Assembly: GCA_003223395.1 (NCBI GenBank)
Contig: QHUZ01000025.1
Span: 32,449 to 96,448 of the forward strand
Origin: Gemmatimonadota bacterium
GTDB lineage: Bacteria > Gemmatimonadota > Gemmatimonadetes > Gemmatimonadales > GWC2-71-9
DNA: 64,000 nt
Reading direction: 5' to 3'
Shown here: positions 43,235 through 50,075 of the stretch, one piece after another
How positions within the stretch are numbered: position 1 is the stretch's first letter
How the letters are laid out: each line of letters begins with the position of its first letter
Notes under the pieces: model-generated
The model's input: only the letters and a program-made list of their open reading frames with translations
What the model was told of the DNA's origin: nothing
The model's database searches: none
Made by a program: the position numbers and the translations under genes

Positions 43235-44455
43235 ATGCACGACAGCCTCTACTTCTCCGACCACCATCTCCAGGTCCGCGAGATGGTCCGGGATTTCGCC
43301 CGCAACGTCGTCAAACCCACCGCCCGCCAATACGATCTCGACAGCCGCTTCCCCTGGGACAACATCAAGCAGATGGCGGAGCTGGGGCTGTTCGGGATCC
43401 CGTGGCCCGAAGAACTCGGCGGCTCCGGGATGGATTACTTGTCGTACATCACCGTCATCCACGAGCTGGCCAAGGTGGATGCGAGTCACGCCATCACCGT
43501 CAGCGCGCACACCACCCTCGGCACGTCGCCGATCATGGATTTCGGCACCGACGAGCAGAAGCGGCGCTTCGTGCCGTTTCTCGCGGCGGGCAAGGTGCTC
43601 GGCGGGTTTGGTCTGACCGAGCCCGGGGCCGGATCGGATGCGGGCGGCACCAAGACGACCGCCGCGGACCGGGGCGACCACTACGTCTTGAACGGCTCGA
43701 AAATCTTCATCACGCACGCCGGCGTGGGCGAGATTTTCTGCGTCACAGCACGGACCGACCCGAACGCAAGACGCACCCATGGGATCACCGCGTTTATCGT
43801 CACGAAGGACACCTGTGATCTACAAGAGACGAAACGCGTGGGGATCGGTCACTCGGCCGAGCTGCCGAAAAACCGCGGCGTTCTCTCAGGAAAGAAGGAA
43901 GACAAGCTCGGCTGGAGAGCGTCCGACACGCGTGAGCTGATCTTCCAGGACGCGATCGTTCCCAAGGAAAATGTTCTCGGACCGGTAAACAACGGGTTCC
44001 GCCAGTTCCTTCATACGCTCGACGGCGGCCGGATCGGCATCGCCGCCCTGTCGCTCGGACTCGCTGAGGGCGCGTTGGAGGAGTGCCTGACGTATACCTC
44101 CACGCGCAAGCAGTTCGGCCGGCCGATCGCGAGCTTCCAGGGCGTCCACTTCGCCCTCGCCGACATGGCAACCGAGATCGAAGCCGCCAAGCAGCTCGTC
44201 TACCACGCAGCCTGGCTCAAGCAGCATGGCCATCCGTTCAAAAAGGAAGCGGCGATGGCCAAGCTCTACGCCTCCGAGCTTTGCATGCGCGCGACGACCA
44301 AGGCGGTCCAGCTCCATGGCGGCTACGGCTACACCACCGAATACCCGGTCGAGCGGATGATGCGGGACGCCAAGATCTGCGAGATCGGCGAGGGAACGAG
44401 CGAGATTCAGCGCGTCGTAATCGCCCGGCAGTTGCTGGGCGGTCTGATCGATTGA
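43235..44455 (+). CDS. Acyl-CoA dehydrogenase
   Basis: 406 residues, typical of short/medium-chain FAD acyl-CoA dehydrogenases. Visible signatures: N-terminal helical domain with [34 protein letters not shown]-binding [35 protein letters not shown], the central [18 protein letters not shown], and the C-terminal [20 protein letters not shown] with GEGTSEIQR, where the catalytic Glu of this family lies. It catalyses alpha,beta-oxidation of an acyl-CoA, passing electrons to ETF. It is separated from the eCIS locus by only 58 bases but starts a new functional block. Substrate chain length cannot be told. Confidence 0.92.
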   Translation: MHDSLYFSDHHLQVREMVRDFARNVVKPTARQYDLDSRFPWDNIKQMAELGLFGIPWPEELGGSGMDYLSYITVIHELAKVDASHAITVSAHTTLGTSPIMDFGTDEQKRRFVPFLAAGKVLGGFGLTEPGAGSDAGGTKTTAADRGDHYVLNGSKIFITHAGVGEIFCVTARTDPNARRTHGITAFIVTKDTCDLQETKRVGIGHSAELPKNRGVLSGKKEDKLGWRASDTRELIFQDAIVPKENVLGPVNNGFRQFLHTLDGGRIGIAALSLGLAEGALEECLTYTSTRKQFGRPIASFQGVHFALADMATEIEAAKQLVYHAAWLKQHGHPFKKEAAMAKLYASELCMRATTKAVQLHGGYGYTTEYPVERMMRDAKICEIGEGTSEIQRVVIARQLLGGLID

Positions 44456-44638
44456 CCTAAGTATCACCTCATCCTAGCTTTACCTCCATGCATTGGTCTC
44501 TGGCGTCTCTCAGCCGCCTTTCCAATCGACTCATCGCACTGCCCACGCCAAATAGGCCGGGCGAGTTGGACTATTGCTGGGAAAACCACAGGCTCCCGGG
44601 GGGCGGCTGCTTCCCGCCGGGACGCGAGGGTAACTGCT

Positions 44639-46267
44639 TTGAAGCGCGAGATCCTGATCTCTGGAAGCCCGCGGGAGACCCGCGTGGCCATTCTCGAGGA
44701 CGACCGTCTTGTTGAGCTCCTGGTCGATCGTCCCGACTCCCGCCGCTCGGTCGGCGACATCTATGTCGGCAAGGTCGAAGCGGTCCTGCCCGGCATTCAG
44801 GCGGCGTTCGTCGACATCGGCGCCGAAAAGAGTGCCTTTCTCCACGCCTCCGATCTAATCGAAGCGGAAGAGGACGAAGACCCCGAAGACCGTGAGCCCG
44901 ACGACGCCGACGAGGAAAACGGCAACGGCAACGGGGGAGGGAGTGGCAACGGCGGCGGCCAGCCGGTCGCGAAGCGGCGTGGCCCCCCCGGCTCCCCAAG
45001 GGAGCGGTCCCGCCGGCGCCCGGCACCCAACATCGCCGACGAGCTGAAGCGCGGGCAGACCAAGCTCGTGCAGGTCATCAAAGAAGCCATCGGTACCAAG
45101 GGCCCGCGCGTCACCGCGCAGGTCTCGCTCGCCGGCCGGTTCCTCGTCTACATGCCGTTCGCCTCCAAGGTCGGCGTCTCGCGCAAGATCGAAGCTCGCG
45201 ATCAGCGCGCCAAGCTGCGCGAGATGGTCACGAAGCTCGTCCCGGCCGACTCGGGCGGCTGGATCATCCGCACCGTCGCCGACGACCTGACTGAAGCGAG
45301 CTGCAAGCGGGAGATCGAGCACCTCCTCGGGCTGTGGAAGAAGATCAAGCGGAAGCAGGCGTCGGGCCGAGCGCCGGCGTTGCTGCAGCGCGAGACGAGC
45401 CTGACGCGGGGTATCGTGCGCGACCTGCTGTCCGACAACGTCGACCTGCTCCTCGTCGACTCCAAGCTCCTCTACAACGAAGTCGAGCAGTACTTGAAGC
45501 AGATCGACCCCGAGCTGTTGCCCAGGGTCAAGCTGTACACCGCCGAGACTCCGCTCTTCGACGAATACGACGTCGAGGCGGAAATCCGTAATCTCTTCAA
45601 GCAGCGCGTCGACTTGCCGACCGGCGGTTACCTGATCATCCAGCCGACCGAGGCGCTGATCTCGATCGACGTGAACACCGGGCGCTACACCGGCAAGCGC
45701 GACCCCGAGAGCACGATCCTGCGCACGAACATCGAGGCGGCGCGGGAAGTGGCGCGCCAGCTCCGGCTGCGCGACATCGGCGGGATCATCGTCGTCGATT
45801 TCATCGACATGGAGACGCGCTCCAACCGCGACAAGGTGCTGCAGGAGTTGCGCACGCACCTCAGCCGCGACCGGGCACGTACCCGTGCCTTTGCGGTGTC
45901 CGAGTTGGGGCTGATCGAGATGACCCGGCAGCGCGTCCGGCCATCGCTGTGGCAGTCGATGACCACGGAGTGCCCGACGTGTACGGGGACCGGTCGCGTG
46001 TTCCGTCCCGAGGTCGTGGTGCGGCGGATGGAGCGGTCCCTCAAGCGGGCGGGCGCCGATCACAAGGAGCGCCAGCTTTCGGTGCGGCTGCATCCGGAGG
46101 TCGCGCTCTATCTCGTGGAGCAGGAGCCTAACTTCCTGCGGCAACTCGAGAAGCAGACGGGGCTCGAGCTCGAGGTGCGGGACGACCCGATGATGCGGCT
46201 GGATGAGTTCAGGATGATGGCTCGGCCGGCGGGCCGCGACGTGACCGAGCAGTACGCTGTGGCGTGA
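44639..46267 (+). CDS. rng: Ribonuclease G/E family endoribonuclease
   Basis: 542 residues from a TTG start (LKREILISGSPRETRVAILED is the conserved N-terminus). It carries an S1-like segment (VGDIYVGKVEAVLPGIQAAF) interrupted by a charged Gly/Asn-rich insert at about residues 78-125, and the catalytic DNase I-like domain with ALISIDVNTGRYTG (Asp near 344) and GGIIVVDFIDM (Asp near 386). The zinc-link motif CPTCTGTGR follows. It processes rRNA and degrades mRNA. The C-terminal scaffold of RNase E is absent, so rng is the better name. Genes for L21 and L27 follow, a common order. Confidence 0.92.
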   Translation: MKREILISGSPRETRVAILEDDRLVELLVDRPDSRRSVGDIYVGKVEAVLPGIQAAFVDIGAEKSAFLHASDLIEAEEDEDPEDREPDDADEENGNGNGGGSGNGGGQPVAKRRGPPGSPRERSRRRPAPNIADELKRGQTKLVQVIKEAIGTKGPRVTAQVSLAGRFLVYMPFASKVGVSRKIEARDQRAKLREMVTKLVPADSGGWIIRTVADDLTEASCKREIEHLLGLWKKIKRKQASGRAPALLQRETSLTRGIVRDLLSDNVDLLLVDSKLLYNEVEQYLKQIDPELLPRVKLYTAETPLFDEYDVEAEIRNLFKQRVDLPTGGYLIIQPTEALISIDVNTGRYTGKRDPESTILRTNIEAAREVARQLRLRDIGGIIVVDFIDMETRSNRDKVLQELRTHLSRDRARTRAFAVSELGLIEMTRQRVRPSLWQSMTTECPTCTGTGRVFRPEVVVRRMERSLKRAGADHKERQLSVRLHPEVALYLVEQEPNFLRQLEKQTGLELEVRDDPMMRLDEFRMMARPAGRDVTEQYAVA

Positions 46268-46270
46268 TGA

Positions 46271-46298
46271 GTAGGGGCGCAGCATGCTGCGCCCCTAC
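46271..46298. repeat. Perfect 28-base palindrome (copy A)
   Basis: Two exact 14-base arms with no spacer (core GCAGCATGCTGC). The same 28-base sequence recurs at 63530-63557. This copy lies 3 bases after the RNase G stop and lacks a following T-run, so it is more likely a dispersed hairpin repeat than an efficient terminator, though it may protect mRNA 3' ends. Confidence 0.85.
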
Positions 46299-46308
46299 AT
46301 CCACGACC

Positions 46309-46337
46309 TTGACCAACCGATTGTCATTGTTTAGGTT
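46309..46337 (+). promoter_or_regulatory. Candidate promoter for rplU-rpmA
   Basis: TTGACC at 46309-46314 and TAGGTT at 46332-46337 with a 17-base spacer, 10 bases before the L21 ATG. The -10 is weak, so a leader of only a few bases or an upstream transcript is equally possible. Confidence 0.25.
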
Positions 46338-46346
46338 CCGCGCCCT

Positions 46347-46664
46347 ATGAGTTACGCGATTTTCACCACCGGTGGCCGTCAGTTCCGCGCCGAGCCGGGA
46401 GTCACGATCAAGGTCCCGCTGCTCGATGCGAAGCCGGGGGACGCAGTCTCGTTCGACCACGTCCTGATCGCGAGCGACGGGAAGGAAGTGCAGAGCGGCA
46501 AGCCGCACATCAAGGGTGCCAAGGTCACCGCCGAGGTCGTGCGGCACGGCAAGGAAAAGAAGATCCGCATTTTCCGGTTCGCGCGCCGGACCGGGTATCG
46601 GCGCCACGCTGGGCACCGGCAGGATTTCACCGAAATCAAGATCGCCGACGTGAAGGTCGGCTGA
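46347..46664 (+). CDS. rplU: 50S ribosomal protein L21
   Basis: 105 residues with the L21 signature: [46 protein letters not shown] and [20 protein letters not shown]. Length and start are typical. It binds 23S rRNA in the large subunit and is followed after 7 bases by L27, the universal pairing. Confidence 0.98.
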   Translation: MSYAIFTTGGRQFRAEPGVTIKVPLLDAKPGDAVSFDHVLIASDGKEVQSGKPHIKGAKVTAEVVRHGKEKKIRIFRFARRTGYRRHAGHRQDFTEIKIADVKVG

Positions 46665-46671
46665 GGATCGC

Positions 46672-46962
46672 ATGGCTCATAAGAAGGGCGTCGGCTCCTC
46701 GCGCAACGGGCGCGACTCGAATCCGAAATACCTCGGCGTGAAACGGTTCGGCGGGGAATTCGTCCGAGCCGGCACGATCATCGTGATTCAGCGCGGCACC
46801 AAGTTCCATCCTGGGAAGAACGTGCGGCGCGCCTCGAACGACACGCTGTTCACGACCATCGACGGTCACGTGAAATTCGAGCACAAGAACAAGCAGCGGT
46901 TTCAGGTGAGCGTGTATCCGGCGGCGGCTAAGAACTTGTCAGGGGCGGTAAAGGGGCGGTAG
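46672..46962 (+). CDS. rpmA: 50S ribosomal protein L27
   Basis: 96 residues: [50 protein letters not shown] and [16 protein letters not shown] are diagnostic. The N-terminal AHKKG tail reaches the peptidyl-transferase centre. There is no cleavable N-terminal extension of the Firmicutes type. The C-terminal end GAVKGR runs into a G-rich repeat that forms the terminator arm. Confidence 0.98.
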   Translation: MAHKKGVGSSRNGRDSNPKYLGVKRFGGEFVRAGTIIVIQRGTKFHPGKNVRRASNDTLFTTIDGHVKFEHKNKQRFQVSVYPAAAKNLSGAVKGR

Positions 46963-46976
46963 GAGGCGGTAGGGGG
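46953..46976 (+). repeat. 24-base G-rich repeat, left copy of inverted pair
   Basis: A GGCGGTAG-type minisatellite-like unit, identical to the reverse complement of 47437-47460. It overlaps the end of rpmA and the terminator arm. Confidence 0.85.
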
Positions 46977-46998
46977 GAAAAACCCCACCGCCTTTTTT
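46964..46998 (+). terminator. Intrinsic terminator after rpmA
   Basis: A GC-rich inverted repeat, AGGCGGTAGGGG paired with CCCCACCGCCT, loop GGAAAAA, followed by TTTTTT at 46993-46998. It ends the rplU-rpmA transcript. Confidence 0.88.
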
Positions 46999-47059
46999 GC
47001 GTCCGTCACGTCGATTTCTGGTTACGCTCTCCCATTCCGCTTGACACACTCTTGCCGAC

Positions 47060-47422
47060 ATGATGCCCTACGAGCGCTTCGAAGCCTGGAAGGTCTGCGA
47101 CGAGCTCGCGGTGCAGGTTTATGAGGTCACTCGGTCGTTTCCCAAGTACGAACTGTTCGGATTGACGTCTCAAGCACGACGTGCCGCGTTCTCAGCGCCC
47201 GCCAACATCGCCGAGGGATCTGCCAAGCCAGGAGCCAACGAGTTCTGCCGATTTCTTAATATCGCGATCGGCTCCTTATCCGAACTGTCCTACACGCTGC
47301 GATTCTGCCGACGAGTCAAGCTGTTGGATGACGATTGCTACAAAACGTTAGATGAGCTCCGGCGACGAGCCGGGTTTCTGACGTGGAAGCTTTACGAGGC
47401 AGTCCGAAAACGGAAACGGTAG
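47060..47422 (+). CDS. Four-helix-bundle protein (23S rRNA intervening-sequence protein family)
   Basis: 120 residues, ATG ATG at 47060/47063. The family pattern is clear: YERFEAWKVCDELAVQVYEV, FPKYELFGLTSQARRAAFSA, PANIAEGSAK and an LNIAIGSLSELSYTLRF helix. The family is known from intervening sequences of 23S rRNA genes and as scattered chromosomal copies, with no established activity; it forms pentamers. It is flanked by inverted copies of a 24-base repeat, suggesting that it is or was part of a small mobile unit. Confidence 0.85.
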   Translation: MMPYERFEAWKVCDELAVQVYEVTRSFPKYELFGLTSQARRAAFSAPANIAEGSAKPGANEFCRFLNIAIGSLSELSYTLRFCRRVKLLDDDCYKTLDELRRRAGFLTWKLYEAVRKRKR

Positions 47423-47446
47423 GGGGTAGTTTACCGCCCCCTACCG
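47417..47446. terminator. Hairpin between convergent genes
   Basis: CGGTAGGGGG pairs with CCCCCTACCG around a 10-base loop, between the convergent ends of the four-helix-bundle gene and the amidohydrolase gene. There is no T-run on either side, so efficiency is doubtful; it overlaps the repeat copy at 47437-47460. Confidence 0.4.
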
Positions 47447-47460
47447 CCTCCTACCGCCCC
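47437..47460 (-). repeat. 24-base G-rich repeat, right copy of inverted pair
   Basis: Exact reverse complement of 46953-46976; it ends at the stop codon of the minus-strand amidohydrolase gene. Confidence 0.85.
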
Positions 47461-48668
47461 TAATACTTCGGTGGAAGTGTCTTGTACCTCTCCAGCAACT
47501 CCGTCTGCCTGCTCCTAAGCGGAATCTCGCGGCCCCGGATGTAGACATGTTCGATGCCAGTCGAGAAGTCGAACGGATCCCCGGTCCAAACGACGACGTT
47601 GGCGACTTTTCCAGCCTCGAGCGACCCGTACCGGTCCGCCACACCAAGGATCTCGGCAGGGGTTAGCGTCACCGCCCGCAACGCCTGCACCCACGTCATC
47701 CCGCTCGCCACCGCATTGCCCGCCTGCTGCCGCAAGTCCCGCGTGTTTTCGGTCGTGGTCTCCATCAGCGCGACCTTCACGCCGCCCTTCGCGAGCAACG
47801 GCGCGTTTTCGTAGCGAATGCCGAGGGCGTCGAAGCTCGGGATGTTGTCCATCGGCTCGACGAGCACCGGCACGCCGGCCGCCGCGATCTCGTCGGGAAT
47901 CATCCACCCCTCGGCCGCGCCCGCGAGAATCAGCCTGAGCTTGTACTCCTGCGCGATCCGCAGCGCGGTTTCGATGTCGCTGCGGCGGTTCGCGACCACC
48001 AGGAGCGGTAGCTCGCCGCGCAACACGGGCTGGAGCGCCTCGAGATCCGCGGCGCTGGCGCTAAGATCCTGGATCTGGCGCCGCCGATAGTCGGCGCGCC
48101 GAGTCGCGTATTCGCGCGCGTCGTTGAGCACCCGGCGGAGCCGCTGCGCGACCCCCGCCCGTGATCCACCACCCGCGTCTTTCGCGGCTTCACTGAGGTC
48201 GGCGACCATCGCGGCGGGCGACTTCACCCGCATGGCTTCGATCGTTGCACCGTCGAGATCGATCAACACTGCCTGACCCCAGATGAGACTGCCATTGGGG
48301 ACCGCCAGGGTCGTGGTGATGCCCTCCATGCGATTGACGGCGATCAACGTGGACGCCGGGTTGATGCCTTCGAGGACGTTGAACGAAGCCGCGACCTCGT
48401 TGCCCCGAAGCGTCGCTTCATTCGTATTCTGTACGGCGCCGATCTCGCGCAGCCCCATCTGGCCGGCGCCGTCGATCAATCCCGGCGTCACCCATTTCCC
48501 CGACGCGTCGATGCGCGTCGCGCCGGCCGGCACGGCGACATTGGCTCCGACGGCGGCAATCCGACCGTCGCGAATCAGGACCGTGGCATTTTCAATCTTT
48601 GGCCCCGACACCGGATACACCGTGCCACCGGTGATCGCGATGGTCTGGGCGAGCAGGAAGGCAATCAT
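47460..48668 (-). CDS. Secreted amidohydrolase-like protein lacking the HxH metal motif
   Basis: The ATG at 48668 overlaps the upstream stop as ATGA; 402 residues with a short hydrophobic start (MIAFLLAQTIAITGGTVYPV). It has the amidohydrolase frame: RDGRIAAVGANVAVPAGATRID, GKWVTPGLIDGAGQMGLREI, and the closing LTPAEILGVADRYGSLEAGK with VANVVVWTGDPF. At the site where active members read D-x-H-x-H after GLID, this protein has DGAGQMG, so the first metal ligands are lost. It is probably a non-catalytic partner of the adjacent intact paralogue. The longer in-frame extension upstream lies inside that gene and was rejected. Confidence 0.8.
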   Translation of the reverse strand: MIAFLLAQTIAITGGTVYPVSGPKIENATVLIRDGRIAAVGANVAVPAGATRIDASGKWVTPGLIDGAGQMGLREIGAVQNTNEATLRGNEVAASFNVLEGINPASTLIAVNRMEGITTTLAVPNGSLIWGQAVLIDLDGATIEAMRVKSPAAMVADLSEAAKDAGGGSRAGVAQRLRRVLNDAREYATRRADYRRRQIQDLSASAADLEALQPVLRGELPLLVVANRRSDIETALRIAQEYKLRLILAGAAEGWMIPDEIAAAGVPVLVEPMDNIPSFDALGIRYENAPLLAKGGVKVALMETTTENTRDLRQQAGNAVASGMTWVQALRAVTLTPAEILGVADRYGSLEAGKVANVVVWTGDPFDFSTGIEHVYIRGREIPLRSRQTELLERYKTLPPKY

Positions 48669-50062
48669 GGCTGCCCCAGGGAGAAGTCGGTTTTCGGCTG
48701 ATGTGCTGGATCGTTGCGGTCGTAGACCAGCCAACCATCGTTGTAGACCTGCAGCGCGCGGGCATACACCGACAACGGATCGGCCGACCAGAGTACGACG
48801 TCCGCCATCTTCCCGGGCTCGAGCGTGCCGACGAGCGAATCGAGGCCGAGCACCCACGCCGGGTTCGCGGTGAACCAGCGAACGGCCTGATCGCGGGTGA
48901 TGGGAATCCCGGCGCGCCGGCCGTGGTACATCGCTTTGGCCGCTTCCTGATTGAGACGCTGAATCCCTGACGCGTCGTCGGAGTGGATCACGACGCGGCC
49001 GCCCGCCTGCTGCACCAGCGCGGCGTTCTCGTAGATCCCGTCCATGGCTTCTTCTTTGAAGCCCCACCAGTCCGACCAGATCGAGACCGCGGTGCCTTCA
49101 CGCGCCAGCACGTCGGCGATCTTGTACGCCTCCACCGCGTGGTGGAACGAGCGGATCTTGAACCCGAACTCATGAGCGAGGTCGAGCATCTGCATCATCT
49201 CGTCCGCCCGGTAGCAGTGGTTCTGCACGTAGATGTTGCCGCGCAGCACCTCGGCGAGCGATTCGTTACGCAGATTGCGCTCTGGCGGATCGCCCTGGTG
49301 ATCCTTGTTCCACTTGTCCCACTTCTGGCGATAGCCTTGCGCCGCGATGAACGCCGCGCGGTAGCCGGCCATGTTGCCCATCCGGGTGGACGGACCGCCG
49401 CGGTTTCCGTACACGCGCTTGGGATTCTCACCGCAGGCCATCTTCAGCCCATAGTGCGCGCCGGGAAACTTCATCTCCTGCACGGAGCGCGCCGGGACGA
49501 GCTTCAACACTGCGCTGCGGCCGCCGATGAGATTGGCCGACCCGGGCAGCGCCTGAATCGTCGTGACGCCGCCCGCGATCGCGAGCGGAATCTGCGGATC
49601 CTGCGGCCAGAACGAATGCTCGGCCCACACCTCGGCCGTCACCGGGCTCGTGGCCTCGTTGCCGTCCGATTCCCCGAATGTGCCGGGCGCGGCATACACG
49701 CCGATGTGCGAGTGCGTGTCGATCACGCCCGGCGTCACCCACTTGCCCGTGCCGTCCACGATGGTCGCGTCGGTCGGTGCGGTGACGTTGGCTCCCACCG
49801 CGACGATCCGGCCGTCACGGAACAGAATTGAGCCACCCTGAATCTCCTGTCCCGCTGCCGTCATGATCGTGGCATTGCGGATCAGCACCGGAGGATTCGG
49901 ATGGCGCTGATAGGTCGATGGATACTGGGGCCCGATGCCCGCCTCCTGAGTGGCGGTGGCTTGCGCTGGTGCCGCCGCGTTCGTCGTCCGTGCACCCGCT
50001 GAAGCGCAGCCGGCGCCGGCGGCGAACACCAGCAGCGCGAAGGCGGTGGACAGATGTCGCAT
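48665..50062 (-). CDS. Lipoprotein amidohydrolase
   Basis: 465 residues. The N-terminus is a lipoprotein signal (LLVFAAGAGC, Cys near residue 19), so a periplasmic or outer-membrane location is expected. Catalytic frame intact: RDGRIVAVGANVTAPTDATI, GKWVTPGVIDTHSHIGVYA (HxH ligands), a second His region FKIRSFHHAVEAYK, VVIHSDDASGIQRL and TLEPGKMADVVLWSADP. It belongs to the imidazolonepropionase/prolidase-like amidohydrolase superfamily; the substrate is unknown. It is translationally coupled to the inactive paralogue downstream and lies 13 bases after an M16 peptidase, so a role in peptide turnover is plausible. Confidence 0.87.
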   Translation of the reverse strand: MRHLSTAFALLVFAAGAGCASAGARTTNAAAPAQATATQEAGIGPQYPSTYQRHPNPPVLIRNATIMTAAGQEIQGGSILFRDGRIVAVGANVTAPTDATIVDGTGKWVTPGVIDTHSHIGVYAAPGTFGESDGNEATSPVTAEVWAEHSFWPQDPQIPLAIAGGVTTIQALPGSANLIGGRSAVLKLVPARSVQEMKFPGAHYGLKMACGENPKRVYGNRGGPSTRMGNMAGYRAAFIAAQGYRQKWDKWNKDHQGDPPERNLRNESLAEVLRGNIYVQNHCYRADEMMQMLDLAHEFGFKIRSFHHAVEAYKIADVLAREGTAVSIWSDWWGFKEEAMDGIYENAALVQQAGGRVVIHSDDASGIQRLNQEAAKAMYHGRRAGIPITRDQAVRWFTANPAWVLGLDSLVGTLEPGKMADVVLWSADPLSVYARALQVYNDGWLVYDRNDPAHQPKTDFSLGQP

Positions 50063-50075
50063 GAGTGATCTCCTG

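Noticed and set aside
44488..44715. 74-residue frame between acyl-CoA dehydrogenase and RNase G
   Set aside because: It runs into the RNase G gene in another frame, with low-complexity sequence and no ribosome site or family match.
44855..46285. 476-residue minus-strand frame across the RNase G gene
   Set aside because: Its sequence is His/Leu/Arg-rich with no motif and mirrors a conserved RNase G; antisense shadow.
47041..47060. TTGACA as a -35 box for the four-helix-bundle gene
   Set aside because: It lies only 13 bases before the start codon, leaving no room for a spacer and -10 element.
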